A DNA stretch of 64,000 bases from Pantoea septica (GTDB lineage: Bacteria > Pseudomonadota > Gammaproteobacteria > Enterobacterales > Enterobacteriaceae), in NCBI RefSeq assembly GCF_002095575.1, contig NZ_MLJJ01000013.1, positions 1 to 64,000 on the forward strand. Direction: 5' to 3'. Position 1 is the first letter of the stretch; each line of letters starts with the position of its first letter. A model generated the notes under the pieces. That model saw nothing but the letters and a program-made list of their open reading frames with translations. It did no database searches and was not told the DNA's origin. Positions 35,083 to 45,964 of the stretch are shown one piece after another. Made by a program: the position numbers and the translations under genes.

Positions 35083-36837
35083 TCAGTTAGCGATAAAACG
35101 CTTCTCTTCCGTCAGCACCTGCAGCAATAGCGCCAGCTGCGGCTTATGATCTTTCAGGGCATTGCCCCTGGCATCGTAAGCGCGATAGCTGCCGTTATTG
35201 TTGAGCACCAGCGTCACCTGCGGCGTCGTCACCACCAGACGATTATCTTCGCTGCTGGCGACCCAGTCGTGTCGACGCTGTGCGGCGAAGAGATCTTCCC
35301 CCTGCGAATAGTTCACCGGGTTGGTGCGCACGTGCAGCAGGCGCTGCATCAGCGTCGCCATTACATCCTGATGGTCGGTGAGGCGATCGATAGTCTGCGC
35401 AGGGGTGTCCGGCCAGTGGATTACCAGCGGAACCTGCAGGTTCGCGCGGTTGCCCACGCTCTCGACGTTGCCGTCCAGCGCCACGCCCTGCTGCGCGGTG
35501 ATCACCACCACGGTATTTTTCAGCAGATCGCGCTGCTCCAGCGTGGCGAGCACCGTATGAATTTGCTCATCAATGGCGGCAGCCTGACGCAGATAGCTAC
35601 GCTGACGCGTTTTCGCCGGAGAGCCGCTCAGATTGACGCCGTCCAGCGCCAGCCAGGAGAACCACGGATTGCCGTCGCCTTTCTGTCCGTTCAGCCAGTT
35701 CTGCCACTGGGAGACGGTGCTGGCGTTAGGCTGGCTGTCTGTCGCGGGCAGGCTATAGTCCGTCAGCAGCGCCTGGCGATAGAGCGGCTGGTTGAAGCCT
35801 TCGGAGGAGAAAAGTCCGAACTGGTAGCCTTGCGAACTTAACGCGCCGAGCAGTGCCGACGGCATGCGCGCCGACAGCACGCCGTCCATATAGCTGGCGG
35901 AAATACCGTAGAACAGGCCAAACAGCCCTTTTTCCGGCAGGTCGCCCGCGCTGAAGTGCTGGGTAAAGCGCAGGTTATCGCCGGCGAACTGATTAAGCTG
36001 CGGCAGCGCTTTCGCCATGTCGCCGGCGTTCAGCGACTTCACGGTGATCACCAGCAGGTTGTTGCGCGTGCCGCCGTCGCGGAAGGCGATATCGCTGAGC
36101 GGGTACTGCACCGACACCGCTTCCGGATCGCCCTGCTGGATCAGGCGCTGCTGGTAAGCCTGCGCGTCCAGCAGACCATGACGCTCCAGGAAGCGTCGCG
36201 CGGTCATCGGATAGGAGAGCGGCAGATTGGCGCGCTGCATGGTGATCGGACGATAAAAGTTGGCGTCGGCCCAGATATAGAGCAGATGGCTGGCGAAAAA
36301 AGCGGTGATAAACAGCGCCGCCAGCGGCTTGCCGAACGAGCGCCGGTTCAGGCTGCGCAGCTTCTGCCAGCTCCAGGTGGCGAACAGCATCTCCACAAGG
36401 AAAATCAGCGGCACGCTGATAAACATCAGCTGCCAGTCGCGCGCCATCTCGCTCTGGTCAGGGTTGATCACCAGCTCCCACACCACCGGATTAAGGTGGA
36501 GATGGAAGCGGTTGAACACCGCGCTGTCGACCATAATCAGCGTCAGCCCGACGGTGGCGATAATCGCCGACAAGACGCGCAGCAGCCGCTGCGACATCAC
36601 CACGAAGGTGAGCGGGAATATCGCCAGCAGATAGACGGCGAATACGATAAAGCTGAAGTGGCCGATCCAGCTGCTGAAGGCGTAAATGCGCCCCGCGAGC
36701 GACGCGGGCCAGTCGGCGACCACCAGATAGCGGCTGCCTAAAATCAACGCGAATATAATATTAAACAGAGCAAACCAGTGCCCCCAGCTGATCATCTGGG
36801 AGACTTTTTCGCGGTAGCGCTGCCGGTTGGTTACCAT
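35083..36837 (-). CDS. yejM: Inner-membrane regulator of LPS synthesis YejM/PbgA/LapC
   Basis: An essential envelope protein in E. coli and Salmonella that senses periplasmic-leaflet LPS and restrains LapB/FtsH-mediated degradation of LpxC. The 584-residue product has five N-terminal transmembrane segments (to about residue 190), a basic linker, and a periplasmic hydrolase-fold domain related to arylsulfatases/LtaS. The latter lacks an evident catalytic threonine context (NNLLVITVKSLNAGDM), consistent with a non-enzymatic role. It lies 21 bases downstream of yejL on the same strand, as in E. coli. Confidence 0.96.
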   Translation of the reverse strand: MVTNRQRYREKVSQMISWGHWFALFNIIFALILGSRYLVVADWPASLAGRIYAFSSWIGHFSFIVFAVYLLAIFPLTFVVMSQRLLRVLSAIIATVGLTLIMVDSAVFNRFHLHLNPVVWELVINPDQSEMARDWQLMFISVPLIFLVEMLFATWSWQKLRSLNRRSFGKPLAALFITAFFASHLLYIWADANFYRPITMQRANLPLSYPMTARRFLERHGLLDAQAYQQRLIQQGDPEAVSVQYPLSDIAFRDGGTRNNLLVITVKSLNAGDMAKALPQLNQFAGDNLRFTQHFSAGDLPEKGLFGLFYGISASYMDGVLSARMPSALLGALSSQGYQFGLFSSEGFNQPLYRQALLTDYSLPATDSQPNASTVSQWQNWLNGQKGDGNPWFSWLALDGVNLSGSPAKTRQRSYLRQAAAIDEQIHTVLATLEQRDLLKNTVVVITAQQGVALDGNVESVGNRANLQVPLVIHWPDTPAQTIDRLTDHQDVMATLMQRLLHVRTNPVNYSQGEDLFAAQRRHDWVASSEDNRLVVTTPQVTLVLNNNGSYRAYDARGNALKDHKPQLALLLQVLTEEKRFIAN

Positions 36838-36858
36838 ATTATGCGATCAAATCAGCGA

Positions 36859-37086
36859 TTAATGGGCGTTGTCGTCGCGTACGGAGGCCTGCAGGGCTTC
36901 CGCGAAAGAACGTGCCAGCGAACGGCGCTGCGCCGGCGCAACGTCGCTGTTGATCACGTTGGTCACCATATTTCCCAGCACCATCAGGGAAAGGTCGGTC
37001 GGCGCATTGTCTTTCTGCAGCACCTGGGCCAGTTGCGCGAGGAGTTTTTCCACGCGTTCGTCGCTGTAACGGGATGATTGTGGCAT
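36859..37086 (-). CDS. yejL: YejL family protein
   Basis: A 75-residue conserved protein (UPF0352/DUF1414) equal in length to E. coli YejL, all-helical by composition. Recognisable blocks are [15 protein letters not shown] and [15 protein letters not shown]. Its function is unknown. It precedes yejM by 21 bases, forming an operon, and is divergent from yejK. Confidence 0.95.
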   Translation of the reverse strand: MPQSSRYSDERVEKLLAQLAQVLQKDNAPTDLSLMVLGNMVTNVINSDVAPAQRRSLARSFAEALQASVRDDNAH

Positions 37087-37244
37087 ATCGTCGGCTAATC
37101 TCGTTTCAAAAGGCGGTATAGTACCGTAACGACAGGGTTTTTACCGCAATTTTATCGAAAGCGCATCGATCGGCCAAAGCATGGAGTTGAAAGCCGATGC
37201 GGGCGGTGTTTGAATACGCGCCTGAACTAAAAGGAGAGTCTACC

Positions 37245-38249
37245 ATGAGTCTGGATATCGACCAGATTGCCCTGCATCAGCTGATCAAGCGCGACGAGAA
37301 CCAGCTTGAGCTGGTACTGCGCGATACGCTGCTGCCAGCCAACGCCACCGTGGAAGCGATGGTAGAAGAGCTGCACCGCGTCTACAGCGCGAAAAACAAA
37401 GCCTACGGCCTGTTTAACGAAGAGAGCGAACTGGCGGAGGCGCTGCGCAACTGCCGCAAAGGCAATGACGACTTCCTGGCGTTCAGCCGCGCGGCGACCG
37501 GCCGGCTGCGCGACGAGCTGGCCAAATATCCTTTCGCCGAAGGCGGGGTAGTGCTGTTTGTGCACTATCGCTATCTGGCGGTGGAGTATCTGCTGATCGC
37601 GGTGCTCAACAGCCAGCGCAGCATGCGCGTCAACGAGCAGCTCGACATCAGCAGCACGCACTATCTCGACATCAACCATGCCGATATCGTGGCGCGCATT
37701 GACCTGACCGAATGGGAGCTGACGCCGGAATCCACGCGCTATCTGACCTTCCTGCGAGGACGCGTAGGGCGCAAGGTCGCCGATTTCTTTATGGATTTCC
37801 TCGGCGCCAGCGTCGGTCTGGATACCAAAGCGCAGAACCGCGGTCTGCTGCAGGCGGTGGACGACTACTGCGCGGAGTCGGAACTCGATAAAAGCGAGCG
37901 GCAGAACTATCGCCAGCAGGTTTACAGCTACTGCAACGAACAGCTGCAGGCGGGCGAGGAGATTGCGCTGGAGGATCTGTCGAAGGAGCTGCCGCCGCTC
38001 GGCGAGAAATCCTTTCAGGCCTTTACGCAGGAGCAGGGCTACGAGCTGGAAGAGCATTTCCCGGCCGATCGCAGCACGCTGCGCCAGCTGACTAAATTCG
38101 CCGGCAGCGGCGGCGGACTGACGCTCAATTTTGACGCCGGGCTGCTGGGCGAGCGCGTTTTCTGGGATCCGGCTACCGATACCTTAACTATCAAAGGTAC
38201 GCCGCCGAACCTGCGCGATCAGCTGCAGCGCCGCACCAGCGGCAAATAA
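37245..38249 (+). CDS. yejK: Nucleoid-associated protein YejK (NdpA)
   Basis: A 334-residue nucleoid-associated protein that interacts with topoisomerase IV and gyrase in E. coli. The N-terminus [21 protein letters not shown] and the segment [20 protein letters not shown] match the family. The start is ATG 37245, with AAAGGAGAG upstream; an earlier in-frame ATG at 37197 lacks family similarity. A bidirectional terminator separates it from rplY. Confidence 0.96.
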   Translation: MSLDIDQIALHQLIKRDENQLELVLRDTLLPANATVEAMVEELHRVYSAKNKAYGLFNEESELAEALRNCRKGNDDFLAFSRAATGRLRDELAKYPFAEGGVVLFVHYRYLAVEYLLIAVLNSQRSMRVNEQLDISSTHYLDINHADIVARIDLTEWELTPESTRYLTFLRGRVGRKVADFFMDFLGASVGLDTKAQNRGLLQAVDDYCAESELDKSERQNYRQQVYSYCNEQLQAGEEIALEDLSKELPPLGEKSFQAFTQEQGYELEEHFPADRSTLRQLTKFAGSGGGLTLNFDAGLLGERVFWDPATDTLTIKGTPPNLRDQLQRRTSGK

Positions 38250-38263
38250 GCCTTCAGGCAGCC

Positions 38264-38293
38264 AAAAAAAACGCCGCATACGCGGCGTTTTTT
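38264..38293. terminator. Bidirectional terminator between yejK and rplY
   Basis: ACGCCGC and GCGGCGT around ATAC, with A and T tracts on either side extending the stem. Suited to end both convergent transcripts. Confidence 0.88.
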
Positions 38294-38311
38294 ATGTCGA
38301 TTCGCAGGCGA

Positions 38312-38596
38312 TTACGCGCGTACGAAGTCGATGTGGTGCAGTTTTGGCTTGAACGGGTGACGCTGAACAGCCTGCACTTTAACGTTGGTTTCTTTACCGT
38401 CGACAACCAGAGTCAGCACGTCGGTGTAGAAGCCTGGTTTGGTCTGCATGTTCATCACGGCGTCGTGATCCAGTTCGATAGAAACAGCGGCTTCGCTGCC
38501 ACCATAGATGATGGCCGGGAATTTGTTCGCTGTGCGCAGGCGGCGGCTCGCACCCTTACCCTGCTCTTTACGTACTTCTGCGTTGATGGTCAACAT
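38312..38596 (-). CDS. rplY: 50S ribosomal protein L25
   Basis: L25 binds 5S rRNA in the large ribosomal subunit. The product is 94 residues, the same length as in E. coli, the short single-domain form (no CTC-type extension). It contains [11 protein letters not shown] and FPAIIYGG near the N-terminus and [22 protein letters not shown] at the end, diagnostic of the family. It converges on yejK and follows radD on the same strand, about 130 bases away. Confidence 0.98.
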   Translation of the reverse strand: MLTINAEVRKEQGKGASRRLRTANKFPAIIYGGSEAAVSIELDHDAVMNMQTKPGFYTDVLTLVVDGKETNVKVQAVQRHPFKPKLHHIDFVRA

Positions 38597-38726
38597 GGTT
38601 ATGTCTCTTCAATAATTCCTGCTACAGGCGACCCAGCAGCAGGCAGGTTGTTCAAAGGCGATTGCGAATGCAAAAGCGGGCGGCAGTATAGCGGTAATGG
38701 GCGAGGCGGGCAAATGATTCTGCCGC

Positions 38727-40481
38727 TTAGCGCAGCTCATTGGCGCGGCGGAAGCGGCCCTGATAGTCGAAAACTTTCTCGCGCACCTGCCAGAATTGTC
38801 CTTTCGCGCGCGCCACCACGAAATCGGGATGGCGCAGCAGCGGCTGCAGCGCCACAACGTCGGCGGCGGTCTGCCAGCCGAGCGGCACGCCCGGCGCGCG
38901 CTGATGCGGCCGCATAAAGAGCTGTTCGAACGCCTTGCGCTGTGCGGGCGTGCGCAGGCGGAAGCGCTCGTCGACGCTGGTGCCGTCTTCGTCGAAATAG
39001 GTCGCCTTCAGCCACTCGCCCTTGTCGTCGCGGCCGTGCGTCAGCGTCATGCCGCCGCAGCGCAGCACCAGCGCGTCCTTGAGCTTTAGGGCCGCCTTCA
39101 GCATATCGTCGGGATCGACCAGTATTTTGTCGCACTGGTGGCAGCGCCGCGCCGCGATATCGTTTTCCGCGCCGCAGTCGGGACAGCTTTTAAAGCGGAA
39201 GCGAAAATCGCACTGCTCGCGGTGGCCTTCGTCATCTTCCAGCACGCCCTGACAGCGGCGGCCAAAGTGCTCGATAATCATGCCGTCCGCGGTGGTTTTG
39301 CCCCAAAAGGTATTGGCGAAGCCGCAGGCGGGACAGAACACCTGCACCGGCTCATTGTCGCTGGCGCCTTTCGGCGCGCCCACTTCCGGGGTAAACAGGT
39401 CGTGCGGGTTGCCGGCGTAGTCCAGAATCAGGCAGCTGGTTTTGCCGGGCGACAGGCGCAGCCCGCGTCCGACTATCTGCTGATAGAGGCTGACCGACTC
39501 GGTAGGGCGCAAAATGGCGATCAGATCGACGTGGGGCGCATCGAAGCCGGTGGTCAGCACCGCGACGTTGACCAGAAACTTCAGCTGCTGCGCCTTAAAG
39601 GCGGCGATGGTGGCGTCGCGCTCTTTCGCCGGCGTCTCTGCCGAAATCAGCGCGCTGTTGGCGGGCAGCAGCGACAGGATCTCGCGCGCGTGCTCCACCG
39701 TCGAGGCAAACACCATCACGCCGCGCCGATCCTCGGCGAACTCTACGATCTGGCTGACGATATGCGGCGTTACGCGCTGCTGCTGCTTCAGCTCGCGATT
39801 GAGATCCGCCTCGCTGAACAGGCCGTTAGCCTGCGCCGTCAGGCGGCTGAAATCATACTGCACCACCGGCATATCGAGCCGCTCCGGCTCCACCAGAAAA
39901 CCGTGCTTGATCATGTAGCGCAGCGGCAGCTCATAGATGCAGTCGCGAAACAGCGCCTTCTCGTCGCCGCGCACCATGCCGTGATAGTGGAAGTGATAGA
40001 TCCAGCCTTTGCCGAGTCGAAACGGCGTCGCGGTCAGCCCCAGCAGACGCAGCTGCGGATTATGCTGACGCAGGTGGCTGAAAATCTGCTGATACTGGCT
40101 ACTGTCGTCATCGCTGATGCGGTGGCACTCGTCGACGATCACCAGCGAAAAGGCGCTGTCGAACTGCGCCAGATTGCGCGCCACCGACTGCACGCTGCCG
40201 AACACCACCTTACGCTGGCTCTCTTTGCGCTGCAGGCCGGCGGCGAAGATATCCGCTTCCAGCCCGTAAGCCTGATATTTGCCGTGGTTCTGCTCCACCA
40301 GCTCTTTGACGTGCGCCAGCACCAGCACGCGCCCGCGCGCCAGCCGCGCCAGCTCGGCGATCACCAGGCTTTTGCCTGCGCCGGTGGGCAGCACGATCAC
40401 CGCCGGTTCGGCGTGACGACGAAAATGGTTGAGGGTCGCGTTAACCGCGTCTTGCTGATAGGGACGTAGAGTAAAAGCCAT
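38727..40481 (-). CDS. radD: Superfamily 2 helicase-like repair protein RadD
   Basis: RadD (YejH) is an SF2 ATPase that assists RecA-mediated recombination and double-strand break repair, and interacts with SSB. The 584-residue product has Walker A PTGAGKS (about residue 36), a DECH box (VDECHR), and the motif VI-type arginine [14 protein letters not shown] cysteine-rich zinc segment follows ([30 protein letters not shown]). Length compares with 586 in E. coli. It is divergent from rsuA. Confidence 0.97.
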   Translation of the reverse strand: MAFTLRPYQQDAVNATLNHFRRHAEPAVIVLPTGAGKSLVIAELARLARGRVLVLAHVKELVEQNHGKYQAYGLEADIFAAGLQRKESQRKVVFGSVQSVARNLAQFDSAFSLVIVDECHRISDDDSSQYQQIFSHLRQHNPQLRLLGLTATPFRLGKGWIYHFHYHGMVRGDEKALFRDCIYELPLRYMIKHGFLVEPERLDMPVVQYDFSRLTAQANGLFSEADLNRELKQQQRVTPHIVSQIVEFAEDRRGVMVFASTVEHAREILSLLPANSALISAETPAKERDATIAAFKAQQLKFLVNVAVLTTGFDAPHVDLIAILRPTESVSLYQQIVGRGLRLSPGKTSCLILDYAGNPHDLFTPEVGAPKGASDNEPVQVFCPACGFANTFWGKTTADGMIIEHFGRRCQGVLEDDEGHREQCDFRFRFKSCPDCGAENDIAARRCHQCDKILVDPDDMLKAALKLKDALVLRCGGMTLTHGRDDKGEWLKATYFDEDGTSVDERFRLRTPAQRKAFEQLFMRPHQRAPGVPLGWQTAADVVALQPLLRHPDFVVARAKGQFWQVREKVFDYQGRFRRANELR

Positions 40482-40645
40482 GGCCGATCACTTTTGCGAA
40501 ACCGGGCGAGATTATGCCATGAAAATGGATGAAACGCAGGAAGGGCTCTGTGCGGCGGCGTTGGTTCAGGCTATACTTCCCGCACTTTTTCAACGGGTAA
40601 AACCCCGTTTCAGTTTCCCTCCGCAGTAACAGGCAAAGCGAATTC

Positions 40646-41365
40646 ATGCGACTCGATAAATTCATCTCTCAGCAACTGGAAGTCAGCCGGGCTATCGCCG
40701 GCCGTGAAATCCGGGCGCAAAAAGTCACCGTCAACGGCGAAGTGGTGCGCGACACCGCCTTCAAAATCCAGCCCGAGCATGAGGTGGAATATGACGGCAA
40801 TCCGCTGCAGCTGCAGGTAGGCCCGCGCTACTTTATGCTGAACAAGCCGCAGGGCTATGTCTGCTCAACCGACGATCCCGATCACCCCACCATCCTCTAC
40901 TTTATCGAAGAGCCGACCGCGTGGAAGCTGCACGCCGCGGGACGCCTCGATATCGACACGACCGGGCTGGTGCTGCTGACCGACGACGGCCAGTGGTCGC
41001 ACCGCATTACCTCGCCGCGCCACCACTGCGAGAAAACCTACCGCGTGACGCTGGAGCATCCCGTCGCCGCGGATGTCGCGCAGCAGTTCGCCGAGGGCAT
41101 TCAGCTGCACGGCGAAAAATCGCTGACCCAGCCGGCGCAAATGGAAGAGATTACGCCGACCGAGGTGCTGCTGACCCTCAGCGAAGGGCGCTATCATCAG
41201 GTGAAGCGCATGTTTGCCGCGGTAGGCAACCGCGTGGTCGGGCTGCATCGCGAACGTATCGGCGAGATCGTGCTGGATGACGATCTCGAGCCGGGCGAAT
41301 ATCGTCCGCTGACGGAAGACGAAATTAACAGCGTCGGGCTGCCCGACGAGTTAAAACAGAAATAG
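40646..41365 (+). CDS. rsuA: 16S rRNA pseudouridine(516) synthase
   Basis: RsuA converts U516 of 16S rRNA to pseudouridine. The 239-residue protein has an N-terminal S4-like RNA-binding domain ([22 protein letters not shown]) and a catalytic domain with Asp102 in [18 protein letters not shown], plus the [10 protein letters not shown] and [15 protein letters not shown] blocks. Length compares with 231 in E. coli. bcr follows after 10 bases, so the two are likely co-transcribed. Confidence 0.97.
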   Translation: MRLDKFISQQLEVSRAIAGREIRAQKVTVNGEVVRDTAFKIQPEHEVEYDGNPLQLQVGPRYFMLNKPQGYVCSTDDPDHPTILYFIEEPTAWKLHAAGRLDIDTTGLVLLTDDGQWSHRITSPRHHCEKTYRVTLEHPVAADVAQQFAEGIQLHGEKSLTQPAQMEEITPTEVLLTLSEGRYHQVKRMFAAVGNRVVGLHRERIGEIVLDDDLEPGEYRPLTEDEINSVGLPDELKQK

Positions 41366-41375
41366 CGGAGCGGCC

Positions 41376-42572
41376 GTGCGCAAGGATAAAAACTCAGCTG
41401 CGGGACTGGTGGTGATTCTGGGATTGCTGGCGATGCTGATGCCGCTTTCCATCGATATGTACCTGCCCGCGATGCCGCAGATCGCCCGCGAATTCGGCGT
41501 GTCGGCAGGCAGCGTGCAGATGACGCTTAACCTCTATATTCTGGGGTTCGCCATCGGCCAGCTGGTCTACGGCCCGCTGGCGGACAGCTACGGCCGTAAG
41601 CCGGTGATCGTGCTCGGCACGCTGATTTTCGCCTGCGCGGCCGCCGCCTGCGCGCTGGCGCAGACCATCGACCAGCTGATTCTGATGCGCTTTCTGCACG
41701 GCCTCTCCGCCGCGGCGGCCAGCGTGGTGATCAACGCCCTGATGCGCGACAGCTACTCGAAAGAGGATTTCTCGCGCATGATGTCGTTCGTCATGCTGAT
41801 CACCACTATCGCGCCGCTGCTGGCGCCGATTATCGGCGGCTGGCTGCTGCTGGCGTGGAACTGGCACGCCATTTTCTGGACGCTGTCGATCGCCGCGCTG
41901 ATCACCACCGTGATGGTGATGACGCAGATCCGCGAGACGCTCAGGCCGGAGCAGCGCCAGCGTTTTCACCTGCGCACCATGCTGGGCAATTTCATTACGC
42001 TGTTTCGCCACAAGCGGGCCTTCAGCTATATGCTGGCGAGCGGTTTCTCGTTTGCCGGGCTGTTTACCTTTCTCAACGCCGGTCCCTTCGTTTATATCGA
42101 GGTCAATCACGTTTCGCCGCAGGACTTCGGCTACTACTTCGCGCTGAACGTGGTGTTTCTCTTCGTGATGACGCTTATCAACAGCCGTGCGGTGCGCCGC
42201 TTTGGTCCGCTGGCGATGTTCCGCGCCGGGCTGGTGATCCAGTTTGCGATGGGCATCTGGCTGCTGGCGGTGAGCGCGCTGCATATGGGATTCATTCCGC
42301 TGGTGCTGGGCGTCGCGATGTTTATCGGCTGCGTGTCGGTGGTCTCCTCTAACGCGATGGCGGTGATCCTCGACGAGTTTCCCCATATGGCGGGCACCGC
42401 ATCGTCGCTGGCGGGCACGCTGCGGTTTGGCGTCGGCGGGCTGGTAGGCGCGCTGCTGTCAACGGCGAGCTTTAACAGCGCCTGGCCGATGGTGGGCACC
42501 ATCGCGGCGTGCGCCACATGCTCGATGCTTTTCTTTTTGTACGCCTCGCGTCCTCGCGCTATCAAACACTAA
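41376..42572 (+). CDS. bcr: Bcr/CflA-family drug efflux transporter
   Basis: A 12-helix MFS drug/proton antiporter of 398 residues; E. coli Bcr confers bicyclomycin and sulfonamide resistance and exports cysteine. Strong matches include [18 protein letters not shown], the motif A region [14 protein letters not shown] and [18 protein letters not shown]. The start is GTG 41376, preceded by GGAG with 5-base spacing. It follows rsuA, as in E. coli, and is succeeded by a palindromic repeat. Confidence 0.93.
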   Translation: MRKDKNSAAGLVVILGLLAMLMPLSIDMYLPAMPQIAREFGVSAGSVQMTLNLYILGFAIGQLVYGPLADSYGRKPVIVLGTLIFACAAAACALAQTIDQLILMRFLHGLSAAAASVVINALMRDSYSKEDFSRMMSFVMLITTIAPLLAPIIGGWLLLAWNWHAIFWTLSIAALITTVMVMTQIRETLRPEQRQRFHLRTMLGNFITLFRHKRAFSYMLASGFSFAGLFTFLNAGPFVYIEVNHVSPQDFGYYFALNVVFLFVMTLINSRAVRRFGPLAMFRAGLVIQFAMGIWLLAVSALHMGFIPLVLGVAMFIGCVSVVSSNAMAVILDEFPHMAGTASSLAGTLRFGVGGLVGALLSTASFNSAWPMVGTIAACATCSMLFFLYASRPRAIKH

Positions 42573-42610
42573 CCCGGTTGTTCTTTCAGACAGCTGGCAA
42601 AGCCCGAAAA

Positions 42611-42727
42611 GCAGGGCGGCATGGCCCGGTAACGGGCGCGCCTCAGGGATGAGGCGCGTATTTGCGCGGGCCGAGCGAGCATGGATGCAATGGACTTCGC
42701 GATCGGGCCCGGGCCATGTCACCCTGC
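42611..42727. repeat. Interspersed long-palindrome repeat, copy B
   Basis: A 117-base imperfect palindrome. GCAGGGCGGCATGGCCCGG (42611-42629) pairs with 42709-42727 with two mismatches. The branch hairpin has arms GCGCCTC/GAGGCGC around the loop AGGGAT. GGGCCGAGC and CGCGATCGGGCC are shared with copy A. It lies between bcr and yejG. Confidence 0.82.
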
Positions 42728-43033
42728 GTCAGTGCCGCTGCAAAATTCCTTTTTCCCGCTTCGTTCCACTATACCCAGTTCAATATGTTTCTTAGTTGTG
42801 AATATTAATGATTAAGAAAGTAACCAGAATGCGTCTAAACTGATTGTTAACTGTCGATGAACGCGGTACTAATAGGCCAAAATGCGAGCCGACTCGCAAA
42901 AAACAATCTTTCCACACGTCGTATGTTGGGAAACGAAAGAGCAAGCCTTGACGTCCGTTTCTGCCGTTTAGCAGCAACAGCAAGTGCTGTTCATCGTGTC
43001 TGAAGTTAATCGCTCTGGGGATATCAATTAACT
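42728..43033. other. Leader region of yejG
   Basis: An AT-richer stretch without a convincing gene. A small hairpin (TGCGAG and CTCGCA around CCGA) at 42883-42898 has a short T tract only on the minus strand. It presumably carries the yejG promoter, which could not be assigned. The yejG start is preceded by CTGGGGATATC, a weak ribosome binding site. Confidence 0.45.
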
Positions 43034-43354
43034 ATGCTGCAACTTTCCATCGTGCATCGCCTGCCGCAGCGCTATCGCTGGGCCAGCGAGCTACATAGCG
43101 CCATCGTGGCGGAAGAGGGCGTCGCCAATGAGCAGGATCTTATTGCGCTGCGCCTGATTAGCCACGACGGGCGCCCCGGCTGGGACATTATGCATCAGCT
43201 GCAGGACGCGCTGGCGTCGATTCAGGTCGAGTGCAGAGTAGCGGAGTGCGAAGGCTCGCCCTGCCTCTTTATCTTGCGCAGCGACGAAAGCGCCACCAGC
43301 TGCTGCCTGAAAAACCAGGGCGTGGCCATCGCGGAGACCTTCAACGGTCACTGA
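43034..43354 (+). CDS. yejG: YejG family protein
   Basis: A 106-residue small soluble protein matching E. coli YejG (114 residues) in LQLSIVHRLPQRYRW, ECEGSPCLFI and LKNQGVAIAE. Its role is not settled. It contains several cysteines (CRVAEC, CLF, CCLK). Its last 14 bases overlap the end of the convergent yejF gene. Confidence 0.92.
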   Translation: MLQLSIVHRLPQRYRWASELHSAIVAEEGVANEQDLIALRLISHDGRPGWDIMHQLQDALASIQVECRVAECEGSPCLFILRSDESATSCCLKNQGVAIAETFNGH

Positions 43355-44939
43355 GCTGCGCCGAGGCCAGCAGCTCGCGCGTATAATCTGCTGCGGGCGC
43401 GGCGAACAGCTTCTCGCAGTCGCCATGCTCGACCACTTCGCCCTGGCGCAGCACCATCACCTGATGGCACAGCGAGCGAACCACCTGCAAATCGTGACTG
43501 ATAAAGAGATAGGTCAGCTGGCGCTGATGCTGCAGGCTGCGCAACAGCGTGAGGATCTGTTTCTGTACCGAGCGATCCAGCGACGAGGTCGGCTCGTCCA
43601 GCACCAGCAATTGCGGCTCCAGCACCAGCGCGCGGGCGATGGCGATCCGCTGCCTCTGACCGCCAGAAAACTCTGCCGCATAGCGGTGACGGCTCTCCGC
43701 CTCTAATCCCACTTCCTCCATCGCCGCGATAACGCGCGCCTGCTGTGCGGCAGCGCCGAGATTGGGCTGATGCACCGCCAAACCCTCGGCGATAATCTGC
43801 TGCACCGTCATGCGCGGATTGAGCGAGGAGTTCGGATCCTGAAACACCACCTGGATGCGGCGGCGCAGCGGCAACAGCGCCTTGCGCGACAGCGCATGCA
43901 GCGGCTGGCCGTCAAACCAGATTTCGCCCTGCGCGGCAAGCAGCCGCAGCAGCGCCAGTCCGGTGGTGCTTTTGCCGGAGCCGGATTCGCCTACGAGCCC
44001 CAGGCTCTCGCCGCGCCGCAGGGTAAAGCTGAGGTTGCTGACGGCGACTTTTTCCGCCACCTGCCGCCTGAAAAGGCCGCGCCGCACCGGAAAGCCGACG
44101 CGCAGGTTGCGCACCTGCAGCAGCGGTGGCGCGTCGTCGCGCAGCGGCACCGCGCGGCCTTCCGGCTCCGCCGCCAGCAGCTGTCGCGTATAGGGATGCT
44201 GCGGCTGGCTGAAGAGCTGACCGCTGCTGCTCTGCTCGACGATTCTGCCCTGACGCATCACGCTGACCCTGTCCGCCAGCTGGCGCACGATGCCCAAATC
44301 ATGGGTAATAAACAGCATGGCCATGTTGCGTTCGCGCTGCAGATCGCGCAGCAGCCGCAGGATTTGCGCCTGAACGGTCACGTCGAGCGCGGTGGTCGGC
44401 TCATCGGCAATCAGCAGCGCGGGCTCGGTCAGCAGCGCCATGGCGATCATTACGCGCTGGCGCTCGCCGCCGGAGAGCTGATGAGGGAAATCATTCAGCC
44501 GCGCGGCGGCGTTGCGGATGCCGACCCGATCAAGAGCGCTGAGGATCTCCCCGCGCGCCGCCTCGCGCCGCATGCCGCGATGCAAAGAGAGCACTTCGTA
44601 CAGCTGCTTCTCGATGGTGTGCAGCGGGTTGAGAGAGACCATAGGCTCCTGAAAGATCATCGCTATCTGGTCGCCGCGCAGCGCGCGCAGCCGCCGCTCG
44701 CCAACGCGCAGCAGATCCTCGCCGTTAAACAGAATCTCGCCGGCGGGGTAGCTCGCCGGCGGCGCGGGCAGCAGCTGCATCGCCGCAAGCGCCGTTACGC
44801 TTTTGCCCGAGCCCGACTCGCCCACCAGCGCCAGGGTTTCGCCCGCGTCGACGCGGAGGGAAACGTCCTCTACCACGTTGCGCGTCACGCCGCCGCGGGA
44901 AAAGGCGACGGAAAGATGATGAATGGCAAGCAGCGACAT
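43341..44939 (-). CDS. yejF: Oligopeptide/microcin C ABC transporter, fused ATPase YejF
   Basis: YejF powers the YejABEF importer for oligopeptides, through which microcin C enters E. coli. The 532-residue protein contains two complete ABC domains: Walker A GESGSGKS around residue 40 and again around residue 325, with signatures [12 protein letters not shown] and [12 protein letters not shown] and Walker B stretches [14 protein letters not shown] and [14 protein letters not shown]. It follows yejE by 2 bases. The end of the gene overlaps convergent yejG. Confidence 0.97.
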   Translation of the reverse strand: MSLLAIHHLSVAFSRGGVTRNVVEDVSLRVDAGETLALVGESGSGKSVTALAAMQLLPAPPASYPAGEILFNGEDLLRVGERRLRALRGDQIAMIFQEPMVSLNPLHTIEKQLYEVLSLHRGMRREAARGEILSALDRVGIRNAAARLNDFPHQLSGGERQRVMIAMALLTEPALLIADEPTTALDVTVQAQILRLLRDLQRERNMAMLFITHDLGIVRQLADRVSVMRQGRIVEQSSSGQLFSQPQHPYTRQLLAAEPEGRAVPLRDDAPPLLQVRNLRVGFPVRRGLFRRQVAEKVAVSNLSFTLRRGESLGLVGESGSGKSTTGLALLRLLAAQGEIWFDGQPLHALSRKALLPLRRRIQVVFQDPNSSLNPRMTVQQIIAEGLAVHQPNLGAAAQQARVIAAMEEVGLEAESRHRYAAEFSGGQRQRIAIARALVLEPQLLVLDEPTSSLDRSVQKQILTLLRSLQHQRQLTYLFISHDLQVVRSLCHQVMVLRQGEVVEHGDCEKLFAAPAADYTRELLASAQLSDR

Positions 44940-44941
44940 AG

Positions 44942-45964
44942 TCAGACTCCTCGGGCCGGGTCGAAGGCGTCACGTACCGCTTCGCCGATAAAGATCAGCA
45001 GCGACAGCAGGATCGCCAGCGTAAAGAAGCCTGCCAGGCCGAGCCACGGCGCCTGCAGGTTATTTTTGCCCTGCAGCAGCAGCTCGCCGAGCGACGGCGA
45101 GCCCACCGGCAGACCAAAGCCGAGAAAATCGAGCGAGGTCAGGGTAGCGATCGATCCGCACAGGATAAAGGGCAGAAAGGTGAGAGTGGCGACCATCGCA
45201 TTGGGCAGCATATGCCGCAGCATAATGCGCCCGTCGCTGACGCCCAGCGCACGCGCGGCGCGGATATAGTCGAAGTTGCGCGTGCGCAGAAACTCGGCGC
45301 GCACCACGCTCACCAGCCCCATCCAGCCAAAAATTACCGTGACCAGCAGCAGCCACCAAAAGTTGGGCTGGATAACGCTGGAGAGCAGTATCAGCAGAAA
45401 CAGCGCGGGCATGCCGGACCAGACCTCAATCACGCGCTGGCCGATCAGATCGACGCGGCCGCCGAAATAGCCCTGAACGGCGCCGACGATAATGCCGATG
45501 ACGCTGGAAAACAGCGTCAGCAGGATGCCGAACAGCAGCGAAATGCGCGTGCCGTAGAGCAGGCGCGCCAGCACGTCGCCGCCGCTGGCGTCGGTGCCCA
45601 GCCAGTTCTGCGCCGAGGGCGGCGAAGGGAAGGGGGTCGAAGTGGCGAAGTTGATGGTGCTGTCGCTAAAGCGGATCGGCGCCCACAGCGCCCAGCCCTG
45701 CTGCTCTAGCCGTTTCTGCAGCCAGGGATCCTGATAGTCGGCGGCGGTGGGCAGCGCGCCGCCGAAATCGCTTTCGCTGTAGCTCACCAGCAGCGGCACG
45801 AACCAGTGCTGCTGATAGCGCACCAGCAGCGGCTTCTCGTTCGCCAGCAGATCGGCGGCGAGCGACAGCGCGAAGATAACCAGAAAGATCCACAGCGACC
45901 AATAGCCGCGTCGGTTGTGGCGGAAGCGCAGCCAGCGCTGCTGATTAACGGGAGACAAGCGCAT
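44942..45964 (-). CDS. yejE: Microcin C/oligopeptide transporter permease YejE
   Basis: The second permease of YejABEF, 340 residues. It has an N-terminal transmembrane helix (YWSLWIFLVIFALSLAADLL), a periplasmic stretch and about five further helices. The cytoplasmic EAA loop reads RAARALGVSDGRIMLRHMLPNA, the coupling site for YejF. Its start codon shares one base with the yejB stop (TGATG), so translation is coupled. Confidence 0.97.
   Translation of the reverse strand: MRLSPVNQQRWLRFRHNRRGYWSLWIFLVIFALSLAADLLANEKPLLVRYQQHWFVPLLVSYSESDFGGALPTAADYQDPWLQKRLEQQGWALWAPIRFSDSTINFATSTPFPSPPSAQNWLGTDASGGDVLARLLYGTRISLLFGILLTLFSSVIGIIVGAVQGYFGGRVDLIGQRVIEVWSGMPALFLLILLSSVIQPNFWWLLLVTVIFGWMGLVSVVRAEFLRTRNFDYIRAARALGVSDGRIMLRHMLPNAMVATLTFLPFILCGSIATLTSLDFLGFGLPVGSPSLGELLLQGKNNLQAPWLGLAGFFTLAILLSLLIFIGEAVRDAFDPARGV

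Noticed and set aside
39138..40469. 443-codon frame antisense to radD
   Set aside because: Shadow frame; RadD motifs on the other strand are complete.
42792..42983. 63-codon minus-strand frame upstream of yejG
   Set aside because: No ribosome binding site or recognisable domain; the region looks like leader DNA.
43770..45269. 499-codon frame antisense to yejF and yejE
   Set aside because: Shadow frame spanning two genuine genes, with no domain.
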